DNA of 64,000 bases from contig CP092877.1 in assembly GCA_030710605.1 (NCBI GenBank), forward strand, positions 76,860,909-76,924,908, in the 5' to 3' direction. The notes under the pieces were generated by a model, which saw only the letters and a list, made by a program, of their open reading frames with translations, searched no databases and was not told the origin of the DNA. Position 1 is the stretch's first letter. Each line of letters opens with the position of its first letter. Below are positions 53,243-63,800 of the stretch, piece after piece. Source of the DNA: Cordylochernes scorpioides (Eukaryota; Arthropoda; Arachnida; Pseudoscorpiones; Chernetidae). A program made the position numbers and the translations under genes.

Positions 53243-55356
53243 ATGGCTACCGGCGGTACGCCGAGTTTAGCACGGGCTGAAAGCCCATTAAAAGCTGATC
53301 AGATGCCTGGAAGGCACGGCTTGAAAGCACACCTCTGTGCAGAGAAATCTGCAATTTTCGATTCGCAGAGCAATTACTCTAATAATCAAGAAGCATCCAT
53401 ATCCTAAGGGACTGTCCTCGAAGATTCTTCCAGGGAACACTTGGGGATATCCACCGGTGCACAGAGGAGGCCCTGGAGTGGATTCGTCACCTCGACATTC
53501 CACTCTAGAGAAACTTGCCAACATTGTTGTATTGTGCTGTAAAAAACAATATCATACGCAATATATATATATATCAAGAAGCATTTGATAAATATGCAAA
53601 TTTGCCCGCCGGCGGTAAAGATGTAAATCTGGCCGCGCCGTTCAACTTGGCGGCTAATCCATCTTCCAATGCCGTAGCCCAAGCTCAAAGAAACTGGGCA
53701 GACATGACAGAGGATATAAATCCTGAAATTGAGGACAACTTTACTCTTGTCCAGAGAAGGAAGAGACGCCGCGGCTCGGGGAATTCGCCTACATCGAATG
53801 CACCATCCTCCAATGTCGGAGGTTCTAGGACCGATCGCCGACCGCGATCATCCACGGGATGGGCGCCGCGGGCGGAGGAGATTAGGACCACCAGGGCGCA
53901 TATCGCGGAGGCCAGGGCGCAGCAGGCGTCCTCCTCTGAGGAGTACTGCGTGTATATCGAACGCAGCCCCGACCTAGAGCCCTTCCACTACCTAAGGGCA
54001 CTGGACAGAATGGTCGGAGGAACCAGCGGAGTCGTCCAGGTTTCCAAGGTCAACGGACTCTACCTGCTGGGACTAACCAACAGAGGCCTGGTCGAGCGCC
54101 TCATAAGCGAGGGCCTCGAGGTTGAGGGCACACTCCTGAAAGCATTCCCTTTCCGCAAAAGAGCGGAGAGGATAACAGTTGGAAACCTGCCCTTCTTCGT
54201 GGCGGACTGTGTCATCATCAACGCCCTCTCGACATTTGGGCGTGTTACATCCATCGCGCCCAAACTGATGAAGGCTGGCCCTTACATCTACAATGATGGC
54301 CGCCGAGAGGCGTTCATTGCCCTCCACGAAGGAGTGACTATCGAAAGGCTTCCTACCCGCCTCGAGATCAAAATAAAAGGCGAGACCTGGCCCGCATACC
54401 TGACCTCTGGAATCAGGTGTTCCAGGTGCCACGGTCAAGGACACCGTAGGGCCATCTGCCCCCTGCTTGCAGGGCTGGCCAACAACACCAGAATGGCCCC
54501 ACCAACCACTCCTGCCGGCGTCCCACCACCGACCACCCCTGCACCGCCTCAGCGATCAGCAGCCCAGCCTCCTGCACCGGCATCCTCCGACCCAGCCTCG
54601 GAGACTCCCGGCGCTCCTCCTGAGGCCCGAGCTGTAACTACATCTACAGCACCTCGGCCATCTCCACCAGTGGCCCCGGCCGTATCTATGGAGAAGGCGC
54701 CTTCTGCCCCTCCACCTGTGACCCCTGCTCCGTCCCTGCAGGCGCCTGAGGGTCCCGTGGGCCCTCGCCCGGCCAATTCACAACATCCAGAGCCGCCTCC
54801 CGCTCGGCCGGACTTCGTTGCCCCGCGTGGCCCTCTGCCCGCCCAGAAGACCCTCGGGCCTGCGGCCCCAACACCGGACGTGGAAATGTCCACCACTGAG
54901 GAGCCCTCTGCTCCCTCATCAGCCGCAGTTTCAGCACCCCCACTGCCTGCGCCTCAGCCTGCTGGGCCGACACCATCTGCTCCCCACAAAGAGGATCCGA
55001 CACCGGCTATGACACCTCCGTCCCTACCACCTACCCCGATGGAGGAAGACCTGCCGCCGAACCTGGGTGATTGCATCGATGAAATTTTGAGAGAGATCAT
55101 CATGTCCAAAATCAACCCTGGACCCTTGGTCGATGATGAAACCTCCTGGACCGACGCCATTGATGCCATCCTACATCCCCATTCTAGGGCGCCTTTCCTT
55201 GCGAGACTCTCGCCTATTTTGAAGAAAAACTACGCTGTCTTTTTCGAGGCGGCCATCGAGCGCGCTCGGGATTCCCATCCCAGGATCCTCAGCGGGTTGT
55301 CCGAGCTCAGGAGGGCCTTGGCTCCCAAGACTAGACGTCACCGCGGCAAGCGCTAA
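53243..55356 (+). pseudogene. LINE ORF1 (Gag-like, zinc knuckle, proline-rich tail), interrupted
   Basis: A nucleic-acid-binding ORF1 of a non-LTR element. The start ATGGCTACCGGCGG (53243) gives MATGGTPSLARAESPL. A 188-bp insertion (53397-53584) breaks the frame after residue ~51. The frame resumes FDKYANLPAGGKD and is open to 55356. Features: a basic patch (RRKRRRGS), a globular region (FHYLRALDRMVGGTSGVVQV to WPAYLTSGI), one CCHC knuckle CSRCHGQGHRRAICP, a ~180-residue Pro/Ala-rich linker and an acidic-to-basic C-terminus ending RHRGKR. The apparent start at 53515 lies in the insertion. The later part has no stops, so the insertion is recent. Confidence 0.85.
53397..53584 (+). mobile_element. 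Short retroposon inserted in LINE ORF1
   Basis: A 12-bp duplication ATCAAGAAGCAT (53385-53396, 53573-53584). The insert ends TTGTTGTATTGTGCTGTAAA, AAACAATATCATACGC and (AT)n. The same terminus occurs in reverse at 56170-56222, so it is a dispersed element with an AT-type tail. Confidence 0.8.
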
Positions 55357-55444
55357 CCTAATGTATATACCCCTCTCTTCTCTCTTTCTCTTTGAGATGT
55401 AACATTGTCTAGAAGACAATAAACTATTTTCAATTGTCTATTGT

Positions 55445-55475
55445 CACACACACACACACACGTGTGTGTGTGTGT
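55445..55475. repeat. (CA)n(GT)n microsatellite
   Basis: About nine CA units followed by about eight GT units immediately after the LINE. Confidence 0.85.
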
Positions 55476-55479
55476 TCAA

Positions 55480-55920
55480 AAACAACAAAATCATTTTAAT
55501 TCAGATTTCATATATTCAACATTTGACTTTAAAAATGTAGATGGAAATTTTGCTGGTAGGATATTCCTCTATAAAATGAAAGGGCACCCCTCCCACCAAA
55601 ATAGACAATTGATAATTAAAATAATTTTATTGACATATTGTCAATACATGCAAAGTGCACAGTCTGCACTATTAAAAAAAAAGATAATTATATATATGCA
55701 TCATACTATGCACAAAGAACATGGCGCCGCCCACCAAAATAGATGTTTGAACAATACACCATCCAGCTTCAATTTTGAAGGAAGAGACACGAAACCATTA
55801 TTTTTATAAAATATGTATTATAAATAATTCCTTTAAAAGGATTTGTATGATTGCGTTGTTGTTTTTAATATTTAATTGAATAAATGTAAATCCTCACATC
55901 GTTAATAGTTTGTTACAATA
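55480..55920. other. Spacer
   Basis: A 122-codon plus-strand frame crosses it (55441-55809) but begins in the microsatellite and has no recognisable content. Near 55575 and 55720 there are similar phrases (CACCAAAATAGA), possibly a decayed direct repeat. Confidence 0.35.
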
Positions 55921-55924
55921 TGAA

Positions 55925-56440
55925 GTTGTTGTTGTCGTGTTCAATGAAGAGCCTCAGATGTCTGCATGCATCTCTATCACAGCAATGACCACTATCTTGG
56001 GTGTGTAAAGCTTCTGTTCTGGGTCCATGTCAATTTTCTGTTGTTGTCGTGTCCAATGAAGAGCCTCAGATGTATCCATGCATCTCTATCACAGCAGCAG
56101 CAATATCCACTATCTTGGGTATGTAAAGCTGCTGCTCTGGGTCTATGTCAATTTTCTGTTATTGTTGTGTCCAATATTATTATTATTGCGTATGATATTG
56201 TTTTTTACAGCACAATACAACAATGTTGTGTCCAATAAAGAGCCTCAGATGTCTCCATACATTATATCACATCAGCAGTAATGGCCACTATCTTGGGTGT
56301 GTAAAGCTGCTGCTCTGGATCAAAGTCAATTTTCTGTTGTTGTTGTTGTGTCCAATGAAGAGCCTCAGATGTCTCCATACATCTCTATCACAGCAGCAGC
56401 AATGTCCACTATCTTGGGTGTGTAAAGCTGCTGCTTTTTG
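55925..56440 (-). repeat. Tandem LINE 3' ends, array 2
   Basis: About four to five copies of the same ~110-bp terminus as at 52.3 kb, separated by (CAA)n tails. One gap is filled by the retroposon end at 56170-56222. Confidence 0.75.
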
Positions 56441-56639
56441 AAGGTTGTAAATAAATTTGATTCAAATTGCAATAGGAGGAATCATTAGATATCTTTGCTT
56501 AGAAGAGAACAAAGTCTTTTCTTAGCAACTAGATTTAATGTTTATATATTTACATATTAACACATAATCCTTGTATTCTGATTCCCACACACACACTCAC
56601 ACGCACACACTGCAGATATCACACACACATACAGCTTTA

Positions 56640-57245
56640 TTAAAAACAACCGGTTTTATACGAATTCACCGCTGGAAGGAAGCATAGATAAAGCTCCTAT
56701 ACTCCAGACAGCACAGAACCCAACAACAGCCTCCAGGGTCTTATACAGATTCACCGCAGGAAGGAAGCATAGATAGAGCTTCTATACTCCAGACAGCACA
56801 GAACCCAACAACCGCCTCCAGGGTCTTATACAGATTTACCGCAGGAAGGAAGCATAGATAGAGCTTCTATACTCCAGACAGCACAGAACCCAACAACCGC
56901 CTCCAGGGTCTTATACAGATTCACCGCAGGAAGGAAGCATAGATAGAGCTTCTATACTCCAGACAGCACAGAACCCAACAACCGCCTCCAGGGTCTTATA
57001 CAGATTCACCGCAGGAAGGAAGCATAGATAGAGCTTCTATACTCCAGACAGCACAGAACCCAACAACCGCCTCCAGGGTCTTATACAGATTCACCGCAGG
57101 AAGGAAGCATAGATAGAGCTTCTATACTCCAGACAGCACAGAACCCAACAACCGCCTCCAGGGACTTATACAGATTTACCGCAGGAAGAAATAATAGATG
57201 GAGCTTCTATACTCCAGGCAGCACAGAACCCAACAACAGCCTCCA
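56640..57245 (+). repeat. 85-bp tandem array
   Basis: Seven units, highly uniform: GGGTCTTATACAGATTCACC, GCAGGAAGGAAGCATAGATA, GAGCTTCTATACTCCAGACA, GCACAGAACCCAACAACCGC and CTCCA. Edge units diverge. No donor-like site or ATG module is seen. Confidence 0.85.
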
Positions 57246-57680
57246 GGTCCGACACATGTCCAATGGCCACAGATTCCACCGTGAATATTTCAAGGTTAGC
57301 GTATCACTGAAAAGGAGAGTGTGGAATTAGACGCGTTTTAGTCTTCACTTTTCTCATCCAAATGGACCACGACATTCAGCGAATCCATTAATCTCCTCCG
57401 AACGATGATTATCACTTCAGATATCCAATTCATCGGAAAATGTGTGAAGAATTTTCAATATTTTACAGATTAGAAGATGAAACCCATATTAGTCCTATTT
57501 CAACACTATATATATACTTTGGTTTCACAATTCAATCAAATAAACCAATATATCAATAAGGTTTTAAAATATCAGGATTCCGGGGATAAATTAGGAAAAA
57601 GACATCTCTTCTGATCGTTAAACTAAGAGTTTATGATCACGTGCGCCATCTGTCGACATGAAAATCAACTAATCGTTGAT
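57246..57680. other. Spacer
   Basis: No gene recognised. A GCGCCATCTGTCGACATG word with AATCAACTAATCGTTGAT (57645-57680) marks a MITE C edge. Confidence 0.4.
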
Positions 57681-57683
57681 TAA

Positions 57684-58165
57684 TCAATCCTTATTTGCTA
57701 ACATGATACAATTCAGTATTTTTTTAATTATTGGTGTAACCTCTGATCTTATTTTGGCCTTATTTTGATCTGGTAAAAGTTTTAAAGAATTTTCGATAGC
57801 AGCTAAAGTCCTAGGTATATCAATCTTTTGAGATGGAACATAATTTAGTCCTTTTGATACAAATCTCGTAGCATTGGGTGTAATTGATTGGTTAGAAAGA
57901 TTGATTACAGTGTTTTGATGTGTTTGAGGATTTTTTTTTTTTTTGAATATCATAAAGATAGAGGCTGCCTGGCCGGCATTCATATTTCTTCAAATAAAAG
58001 ACACTTCGGCCAGTAAATCTTTTTATTATATCGACATTTCAACAAAAATATTTTGTCCTCGTCAGGAGCAAACAAAAATTAAAACATTTGGTAAAGCTTT
58101 AGAAATTATTCTAAGGCTGCAAGGACGTTCTCACGCGATATTCGAAATTTTGTACAACATCTAAA
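57684..58165 (-). mobile_element. Penelope-like element 5' fragment with hammerhead
   Basis: On the minus strand: hammerhead (58065-58033), then GAGGATTTGTTTGAAG-type linker and an ORF N-terminus (57983-57700) containing NPQTHQNTVINLSNQ, RFVSKGLNYVPSQKIDIPRT and LLPDQNKAKIRSEV. This is the N-terminal region that precedes the reverse transcriptase in Penelope-like elements. The copy stops at a TGA/TAA cluster by 57700 and lacks the catalytic part. Confidence 0.75.
58033..58065 (-). ncRNA. Hammerhead ribozyme motif (Penelope-associated), copy 3
   Basis: The minus strand reads CTGACGA, stem GGACAAAATATTTTTGTT, GAAATGTC. The core is complete, with one weak pair in stem II. It lies ~50 bp upstream of the Penelope ORF fragment. 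Confidence 0.65.
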
Positions 58166-58239
58166 GCACGAGTCAAAAAAACAAATATTCAACTCACAAA
58201 AGACTATGATCTTTGAAATAAATTATATAAATATATATT

Positions 58240-58335
58240 TTAAAAAAGGCATCTCCTTATCGTGCAACTGAAAGTTGCTGATGGCGCAAGCCATCAGCAA
58301 CTTTCAGTTGCACGATAAAAAGATGTCATTTTCTA
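58240..58335. mobile_element. MITE C, near-perfect hairpin
   Basis: AAAGGCATCTCCTTATCGTG, CAACTGAAAGTTGCTGATGG, CGCAAGCCATCAGCAACTTT and CAGTTGCACGATAAAAAGAT fold into arms of ~45 bp with almost no loop. Confidence 0.8.
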
Positions 58336-58544
58336 AATAAAATTATTTATCACAGTAATATAGAATTTATAAAATGAATTTTATATTCGTGATTTTAAAA
58401 AAATGGTAGGTTAACTTTACATATTTACAACAATTATTCAAAAAGTGGTATCTTCTAAATCTATGGTCAAAACATGTAGAACAGTCAATGAATGAAAATA
58501 AAATATATGCTTTTAAAAAATAAAATAATTACATTTTAGATTAT

Positions 58545-58790
58545 AAAACGACACTTGAAGCTACACCGCATGAGTTTCTTTTAAACGATAAACTTTTATT
58601 TTTCAGTTCGTCATTACTCTTCATAATTCACCCTTTCATACCTCATCCAAAAGGGGTAGAAATGGTCGATATTTCACCTTGAAATAAAATGTTTGATTTT
58701 TCGTTTAAAAGAAACTCATGCGGTGTAACTTCAAGTGTCGTTTTGCAATCACAGGCCGCAGTGTATTATATTATATTTTATATTATATAA
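58545..58790 (+). mobile_element. SINE family 2 body, copy 4
   Basis: Left arm remnant (ACACCGCATGAGTTTCTTTT), then GTCATTACTCTTCATAATTC, ACCTCATCCAAAAGG, AAACTCATGCGGTGTAAC and CAATCACAGGCCGCAGTG. Confidence 0.7.
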
Positions 58791-58859
58791 TATATATGTA
58801 TTTATTATATGTGTATTTAGTTAGTATCTAACGACCTTCATTATTGTTCATTTTGTACT

Positions 58860-58935
58860 CCTGTAGAAGGGCGGAAATATCCGAAAGCTTGCGAATACAC
58901 TAATAAATCAAAATAAACTCGTCTCCAGAAATCTG
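58860..58935. mobile_element. Foldback-family arm
   Basis: TGTAGAAGGGCGGAAATATC and CGAAAGCTTGCGAATACAC, as in 35205-35400. Confidence 0.45.
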
Positions 58936-58984
58936 TTGCATCATTTATAATTAATATCTAATTATTATTATTAATTTTTTAATA

Positions 58985-60175
58985 TATATTTATTATTATT
59001 TATTTATTTGAAAGAAAAACATATTGAAAATCTGAGAGGAATTATTGGCCAGAAAATAATCCACAGAACATTCTTTAAAAATGAAGACCAACCGCTATTA
59101 GACATGATAGAATCCTCACAGTGGCTCAAAACGGGAAACAACACACCACAAAATGAAGGGTTATACATGTTAATACAAGATAGAAACGTGTTCCCGAAGG
59201 ATAAAAACCTGAAATGCCCTCACTGTGAAAAGGTTCAGAGGACGGTGGACCACCTTGCTACAAACTGTGGAAGATTGCTTCCTTACGACTACACTGAGAG
59301 GCATAATGAAGTGGTGAGATGCGTCCATTTCAACTTGGCTAGAAAATATAATTTCACAGAGAACAAGAAGATAAAGCTCCACAAAATAACGATATGATTG
59401 AAAATTCATACGCCAAGATAATAACGGACCTGCCAATGATAAGCGATATCAATATCAGAGCTAACAAACCTGATATAATAGTATATGACAAAATAAAAAA
59501 GACATAACAATCATAGAGATAGGCGTTACCTCCCAAGACAATATCCAAACTACGGAGCTGACAAAGAAAAGAAAATACCAGCTACTGGCGAGGGAAATGG
59601 CCCAAACTGAAAAAATGCCCGTAAAAGTAGTGCCGATAGTCTTAACATGGGATGGAATAGTAACAAAATAGAACAAACAATATAGGAAGGAAATAAACAT
59701 AAGAAAAAGAGACTTTGCATATATTCAATCCCTGGTGCTAAAAAAGACGATGGAAATTATCTCAACAGAAAAGAAGAATGAACCTCACGATAAGTTACAG
59801 AGAAATAAAGAAATGGAAGCCATGGATATATTGTTGGAACGATGTAGGGAGCTGGCATGTGATGACGAGGAAGGTGGAACACCGGACATGAAGCACAGGG
59901 ATACGACGACCATAGAAGAGATCCAGGAGAACGACCTAGAGCAGATGACTGGAGACCTGACAGACAAGAATGGATCAAGGCCAGGAGACCATTTTACCGA
60001 GGAGCCACCAGTCATAGAAAGACTGCTGGAGAACTGCAGGACATCAGGGGACCCTATCTGCGAGAGCCACAGCACTGACCAGGAGTCAAGATAGCAAATG
60101 TAAATATCTTTGTTTACTTTTACTGTTGTCATTTATTGAAGTTGTAAATAAAAATATGTAAATAGACTGACCATT
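58985..60175 (+). pseudogene. LINE ORF C-terminus with CCHC and restriction-like endonuclease (R2/R4-like)
   Basis: The C-terminal part of a single-ORF LINE, 5'-truncated near 59000. The first frame (59008-59394) has LKTGNNTPQNEGLYMLIQDR and a CCHC motif CPHCEKVQRTVDHLATNC, then RHNEVVRCVHFNLARKY. After a frame change at ~59390 it reads NSYAKIITDLPMISDINIRA and NKPDIIVYD; after a second, ITIIEIGVTSQDN. PD-x-(D/E)-I-G is the restriction-like endonuclease core. A stop at ~59668 precedes KRDFAYIQSLVLKK and a 119-codon acidic tail (59735-60091). The 3' UTR ends near AAATAAAAATATG. It is pseudogenised by at least two frameshifts and one stop. Confidence 0.75.
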
Positions 60176-60179
60176 CGTT

Positions 60180-60740
60180 ACACTTTTTAGAGAAAAACTT
60201 GTAACCTTTTTGAAAAATAAAGTTAATTATTATTTATTTTATATATATTTATTATTATTCATTTATTATAATTATTATTTTTTATTATTACTATTAAATT
60301 AATATATTTAATTAATATTTCCATCTATAGTATTAATTATTTTAACCTGTTGAATTGAAGATATGTCTCAAAGTTTGTTATGTATGTTAACTAAGTAAAA
60401 AAAAAACTTATTTTTATTAATGATTTAGCGTTATATTTTTTGCTACTTTAATATACTAGATTTTAAATAGTATCATAATAATACAGTCTGTTATATCATA
60501 ATAAGAAATAACATAGAATAACGATAAGATAAACCACAATATCCGTATTACATTCCAACGAAGAAAAAATATATAGAACGCTCTTCACAAAAGAAGACCA
60601 GTTGAAAGCTAATTTTCTCTGAAGTTAAATATACCCCAATCAACCTCAAGGAAAATTCTGTGAAATTTTATTTTCAGGGTGGCCAGACAGTATCGCAAAA
60701 AGGTGTCTCCTAGCGGATAACCAGTCAACACCGCCAAAAA
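60180..60740. other. AT-rich spacer upstream of gene 3
   Basis: Nothing recognised until the promoter. Composition becomes balanced from ~60660 (GGGTGGCCAGACAG). Confidence 0.45.
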
Positions 60741-60743
60741 GTA

Positions 60744-60774
60744 AAGTGTCCGACGCTTTCCGAACAAATAGGTC
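60744..60774 (+). promoter_or_regulatory. 31-bp promoter block, gene 3
   Basis: AAGTGTCCGACGC-n8-CAAATAGGTC followed by AG, which completes an AGGTCA half-site. It is 36 bp upstream of the TATA box and gap-free aligned with the other two blocks. Confidence 0.7.
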
Positions 60775-60810
60775 AGCTCCTCCCATCAGCCCCTAGAATC
60801 CCATAGGCCC

Positions 60811-60818
60811 TATATATA
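60811..60818 (+). promoter_or_regulatory. TATA box of gene 3
   Basis: TATATATA within CTATATATAC, preceded by CATAGGCC. Its 5' end is 43 bp before the ATG. Confidence 0.75.
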
Positions 60819-60853
60819 CTGCGCCATTCTAGCGGACCAGCATCACTTTCACC

Positions 60854-63800
60854 ATGGCTTTCCTACTGGTAAGTTCGCTTAGCTCCTTTTAGGATTTTCT
60901 ACAACTATGGCTCAATCCTTCACTCTCTATATATCCTTTATAATTCTTCAAATAAAAGACACTTCGACCAGTAAATCTTTGTATTATCTCGACGTTTAAA
61001 CAAAAATATTTTGTTCTCGTCAGTAGCAAACAAAAATTAAAACATTTGGCAAAGCGTTAAAAATTCTAAGAGAATAATTTCTAACGCTTTGCCAAATTTT
61101 TCAATTTTTGTTCGCTCCTGAGGAGAACAAAAGATTTTTGTCGAAATGTCGAGATAATAAAAAAGATTTACTGGTCGAAGTGTCTTTTATTTGAAGAATT
61201 ATGAATGCCAGCAAGGCAGCCTATATCTTTTTGTTCCTTTATAATATCTCATCTTTGCAAACTCTTCTAACTTTTCTGTCTTATTTCAAATTTCAGTTAT
61301 CTCTTTCATAGATAGTTCTAATATAGTTTTAGAATTGAAGGCACTACGACCAGTAAATCTTTTTATATCAGTCAACCTCTATCTTCACTTATATAGTTCA
61401 GTTTTTCTTTAGCATATACATTCCGATTTTTATTCTATTTTGTTTATCACTTATTATTCGATTCTAATATAAAAACTTCTTCGAAATTTTCAGTTTTTCT
61501 TTGTTTTGTGCATTCTTTCAATCTCTAAAGATTCATCATTACGATTTATTTGAGGTTTTCTATAGATTTCTCTCTAACTCTTCTGATTTATCGATTTGAA
61601 ATAAGAACTTTCAATTTTTTTGGGTTTTCTATAGCTTATATAGCCTTATATTCTCTATCGCTTCAATCTATCAGCCTCGTATAAAATATAAATATAATAA
61701 TAATAAATAAGACGATAATCTTTATTGCTACTTCAATAGAAAAAGCATCAAAAGAAAAATGGAAATATATGTAATAAAAGAAGTGAGGAATATCGCTTCA
61801 ATCTATAAATATTTTGATGTATTTTAACTCTCTTTTATAAGTAACGTATACCTTTTTCTACTTTTCTGTTGTTAATCAAAATGTTTTTTCTATTTATTTT
61901 GCTTTTTCTATGATCTGCACATTTTTCTATGTTATCGCTCTCAATATTTTGTATATATATCGCTTATTCATTCTAGTGTTTCTTTAGTTACGATATGTTC
62001 TTGTATTGTTTTAACTATAAACTTTATTACTTTCGATATCCCAGGTTTTTCCCTCCCTCGACGAGAATGGGTGCTTCTAAACCGCTTTAGGACAGGTCAG
62101 GGAAGGTGTGCAGAGCTGATGAAGTTATGGGGCTACACCAAAGATCCAAATTGTGCCTGCAACGTCCCACAATCAATGTCCCATATACTAGATGACTGCC
62201 CGCTGTACAAATTCAATGGAGGAATCTCCAATCTCCATTCTGTCACCCCGGAAGCCCTGAACTGGCTGAAGGCCTTGCCTCTCAGACTTTAATGACCGAT
62301 ATGTCCTCACTTCTTTTTTCTAGATTTAATTCATTTTGTCTCCTCTCTAATTGTAAATACGCTGCTGTATCACCTCATAAGCATAAATAAATTACTTTCG
62401 ATTTTTCTATGGCTTGAAGATTCTTCTAATCTTTCTGTCCATTCAACATATAGACTTCTTTGAATGTTTCAGTTTCCATAGACGTATACATTTTTCTCTG
62501 TGCTTGAACACCTATGGGTTTCTTCCAATCATTTCAATTTTCTATGGCTTACATATTCTTCAAATCTATCGCTTCAACATAGGAACTTATTCCATTTATT
62601 TCAGTTTTCTATGACTTGTACATTTTTCAAATCTATCGCTTCAATATATGAACTTGTGTCATTTATTTCTTTTTTTTTTTATAGCTTAAACGTTCTCTTC
62701 AAATCTATCGCTTCAACATAGGAACTTATTTCATTTATTTCAGTTTTCAATGGCTTGTACATTCTTCAAATCTATCGCTTCAACATATGAACTTGTTCAT
62801 TTGTTCCAGTTTTCTATGACTTGTACATTCTTCAAATCTATCGCTTCAACATATAAACTTATTTCATTTATTTCAGTTTTCTATGACTTGTACATTCTTC
62901 AAATCTATCGCTTCAACATATGAACTTATTTCATTTATTTCAGTTTTCTATGACTTGTACATTCTTCAAATCTATCGCTTCAACATATGAACTTGTTTCA
63001 TTTATTTCAGTTTTCTATAACTTTTACATTCTTCAAATCTATCGCTTCAACATATGAACTTATTTCATTTATTTCAGTTTTCTATGACTTGTACATTCTT
63101 CAAATCTATCGCTTCAACATATGAACTTATTTCATTTATTTCAGTTTTCTATGACTTGTACATTCTTCAAATCTATCGCTTCAACATATGAACTTGTTCA
63201 TTTGTTCCAGTTTTCTATGACTTGTACATTCTTCAAATCTATCGCTTCAACATATGAACTTATTTCATTTATTTCAGTTTTCTATGACTTGTACATTCTT
63301 CAAATCTATCGCTTCAACATATGAACTTATTTCATTTATTTCAGTTTTCTATGGCTTGTACATTCTTCAAATCTATCGCTTCAACATATGAACTTGTTCA
63401 TTTGTTCCAGTTTTCTATGACTTGTACATTCTTCAAATCTATCGCTTCAACATATGAACTTATTTAATTTATTTCAGTTTCCCATGGCTTGTACATTCTT
63501 CAAATCTAACGCTTCAACATATGAGCTTATTTCATTTATTCCAGTTTTCTATGGCTTGTACATTCTTCAAATCTATCGCTTCAACATATGAACTTGTTTC
63601 ATTTATTTCAGTTTCCCATGGCTTGTACATTCTTCAAATCTATCGCTTCAACATATGAACTTATTTCATTTATTCCAGTTTTCTATGGCTTGTACATTCT
63701 TCAAATCTATCGCTTCAACATATGAACTTATTTCATTTATTCCAGTTTTCTTTGGCTTGTACATTCTTCAAATCTATCGCTTCAACATATGAACTTTTTC

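Larger units (their letters stand above)
53189..55444 (+). mobile_element. LINE flanked by (AC)n on both sides, ORF2 missing
   Basis: A GC-rich 5' UTR (TCGGCCGTGCGGCACGC), ORF1 (53243-55356), then a ~85-bp 3' UTR with ACAATAAACTATTTTC and ending TTGT before (CA)n. Both ends abut AC repeats, suggesting a microsatellite-targeting LINE (behaviour known for some R1- and Tx1-clade elements). ORF2 is absent, so ORF1 joins directly to the 3' UTR. The composition contrasts sharply with the AT-rich host. Confidence 0.75.
60950..61245. mobile_element. Inverted pair of Penelope-type hammerhead repeats
   Basis: Two copies of the GACACTTCG..CCAGTAAATCTTT to AAAACATTTGGCAAAGCG unit face each other around AAAAATTCTAAGAGAATAATTT. 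Both outer ends read CTTCAAATAAAAGACACTTC. No ORF fragment adjoins. Confidence 0.7.

Noticed and set aside
54060-55419. Long antisense ORFs across LINE ORF1
   Set aside because: Expected in GC-rich sequence with few stops; the plus frame has the zinc knuckle and homology to the 3.1-kb copy.
56640-57245. CRISPR-like array
   Set aside because: Uniform 85-bp units with no unique spacers, in an animal genome; an ordinary tandem repeat.
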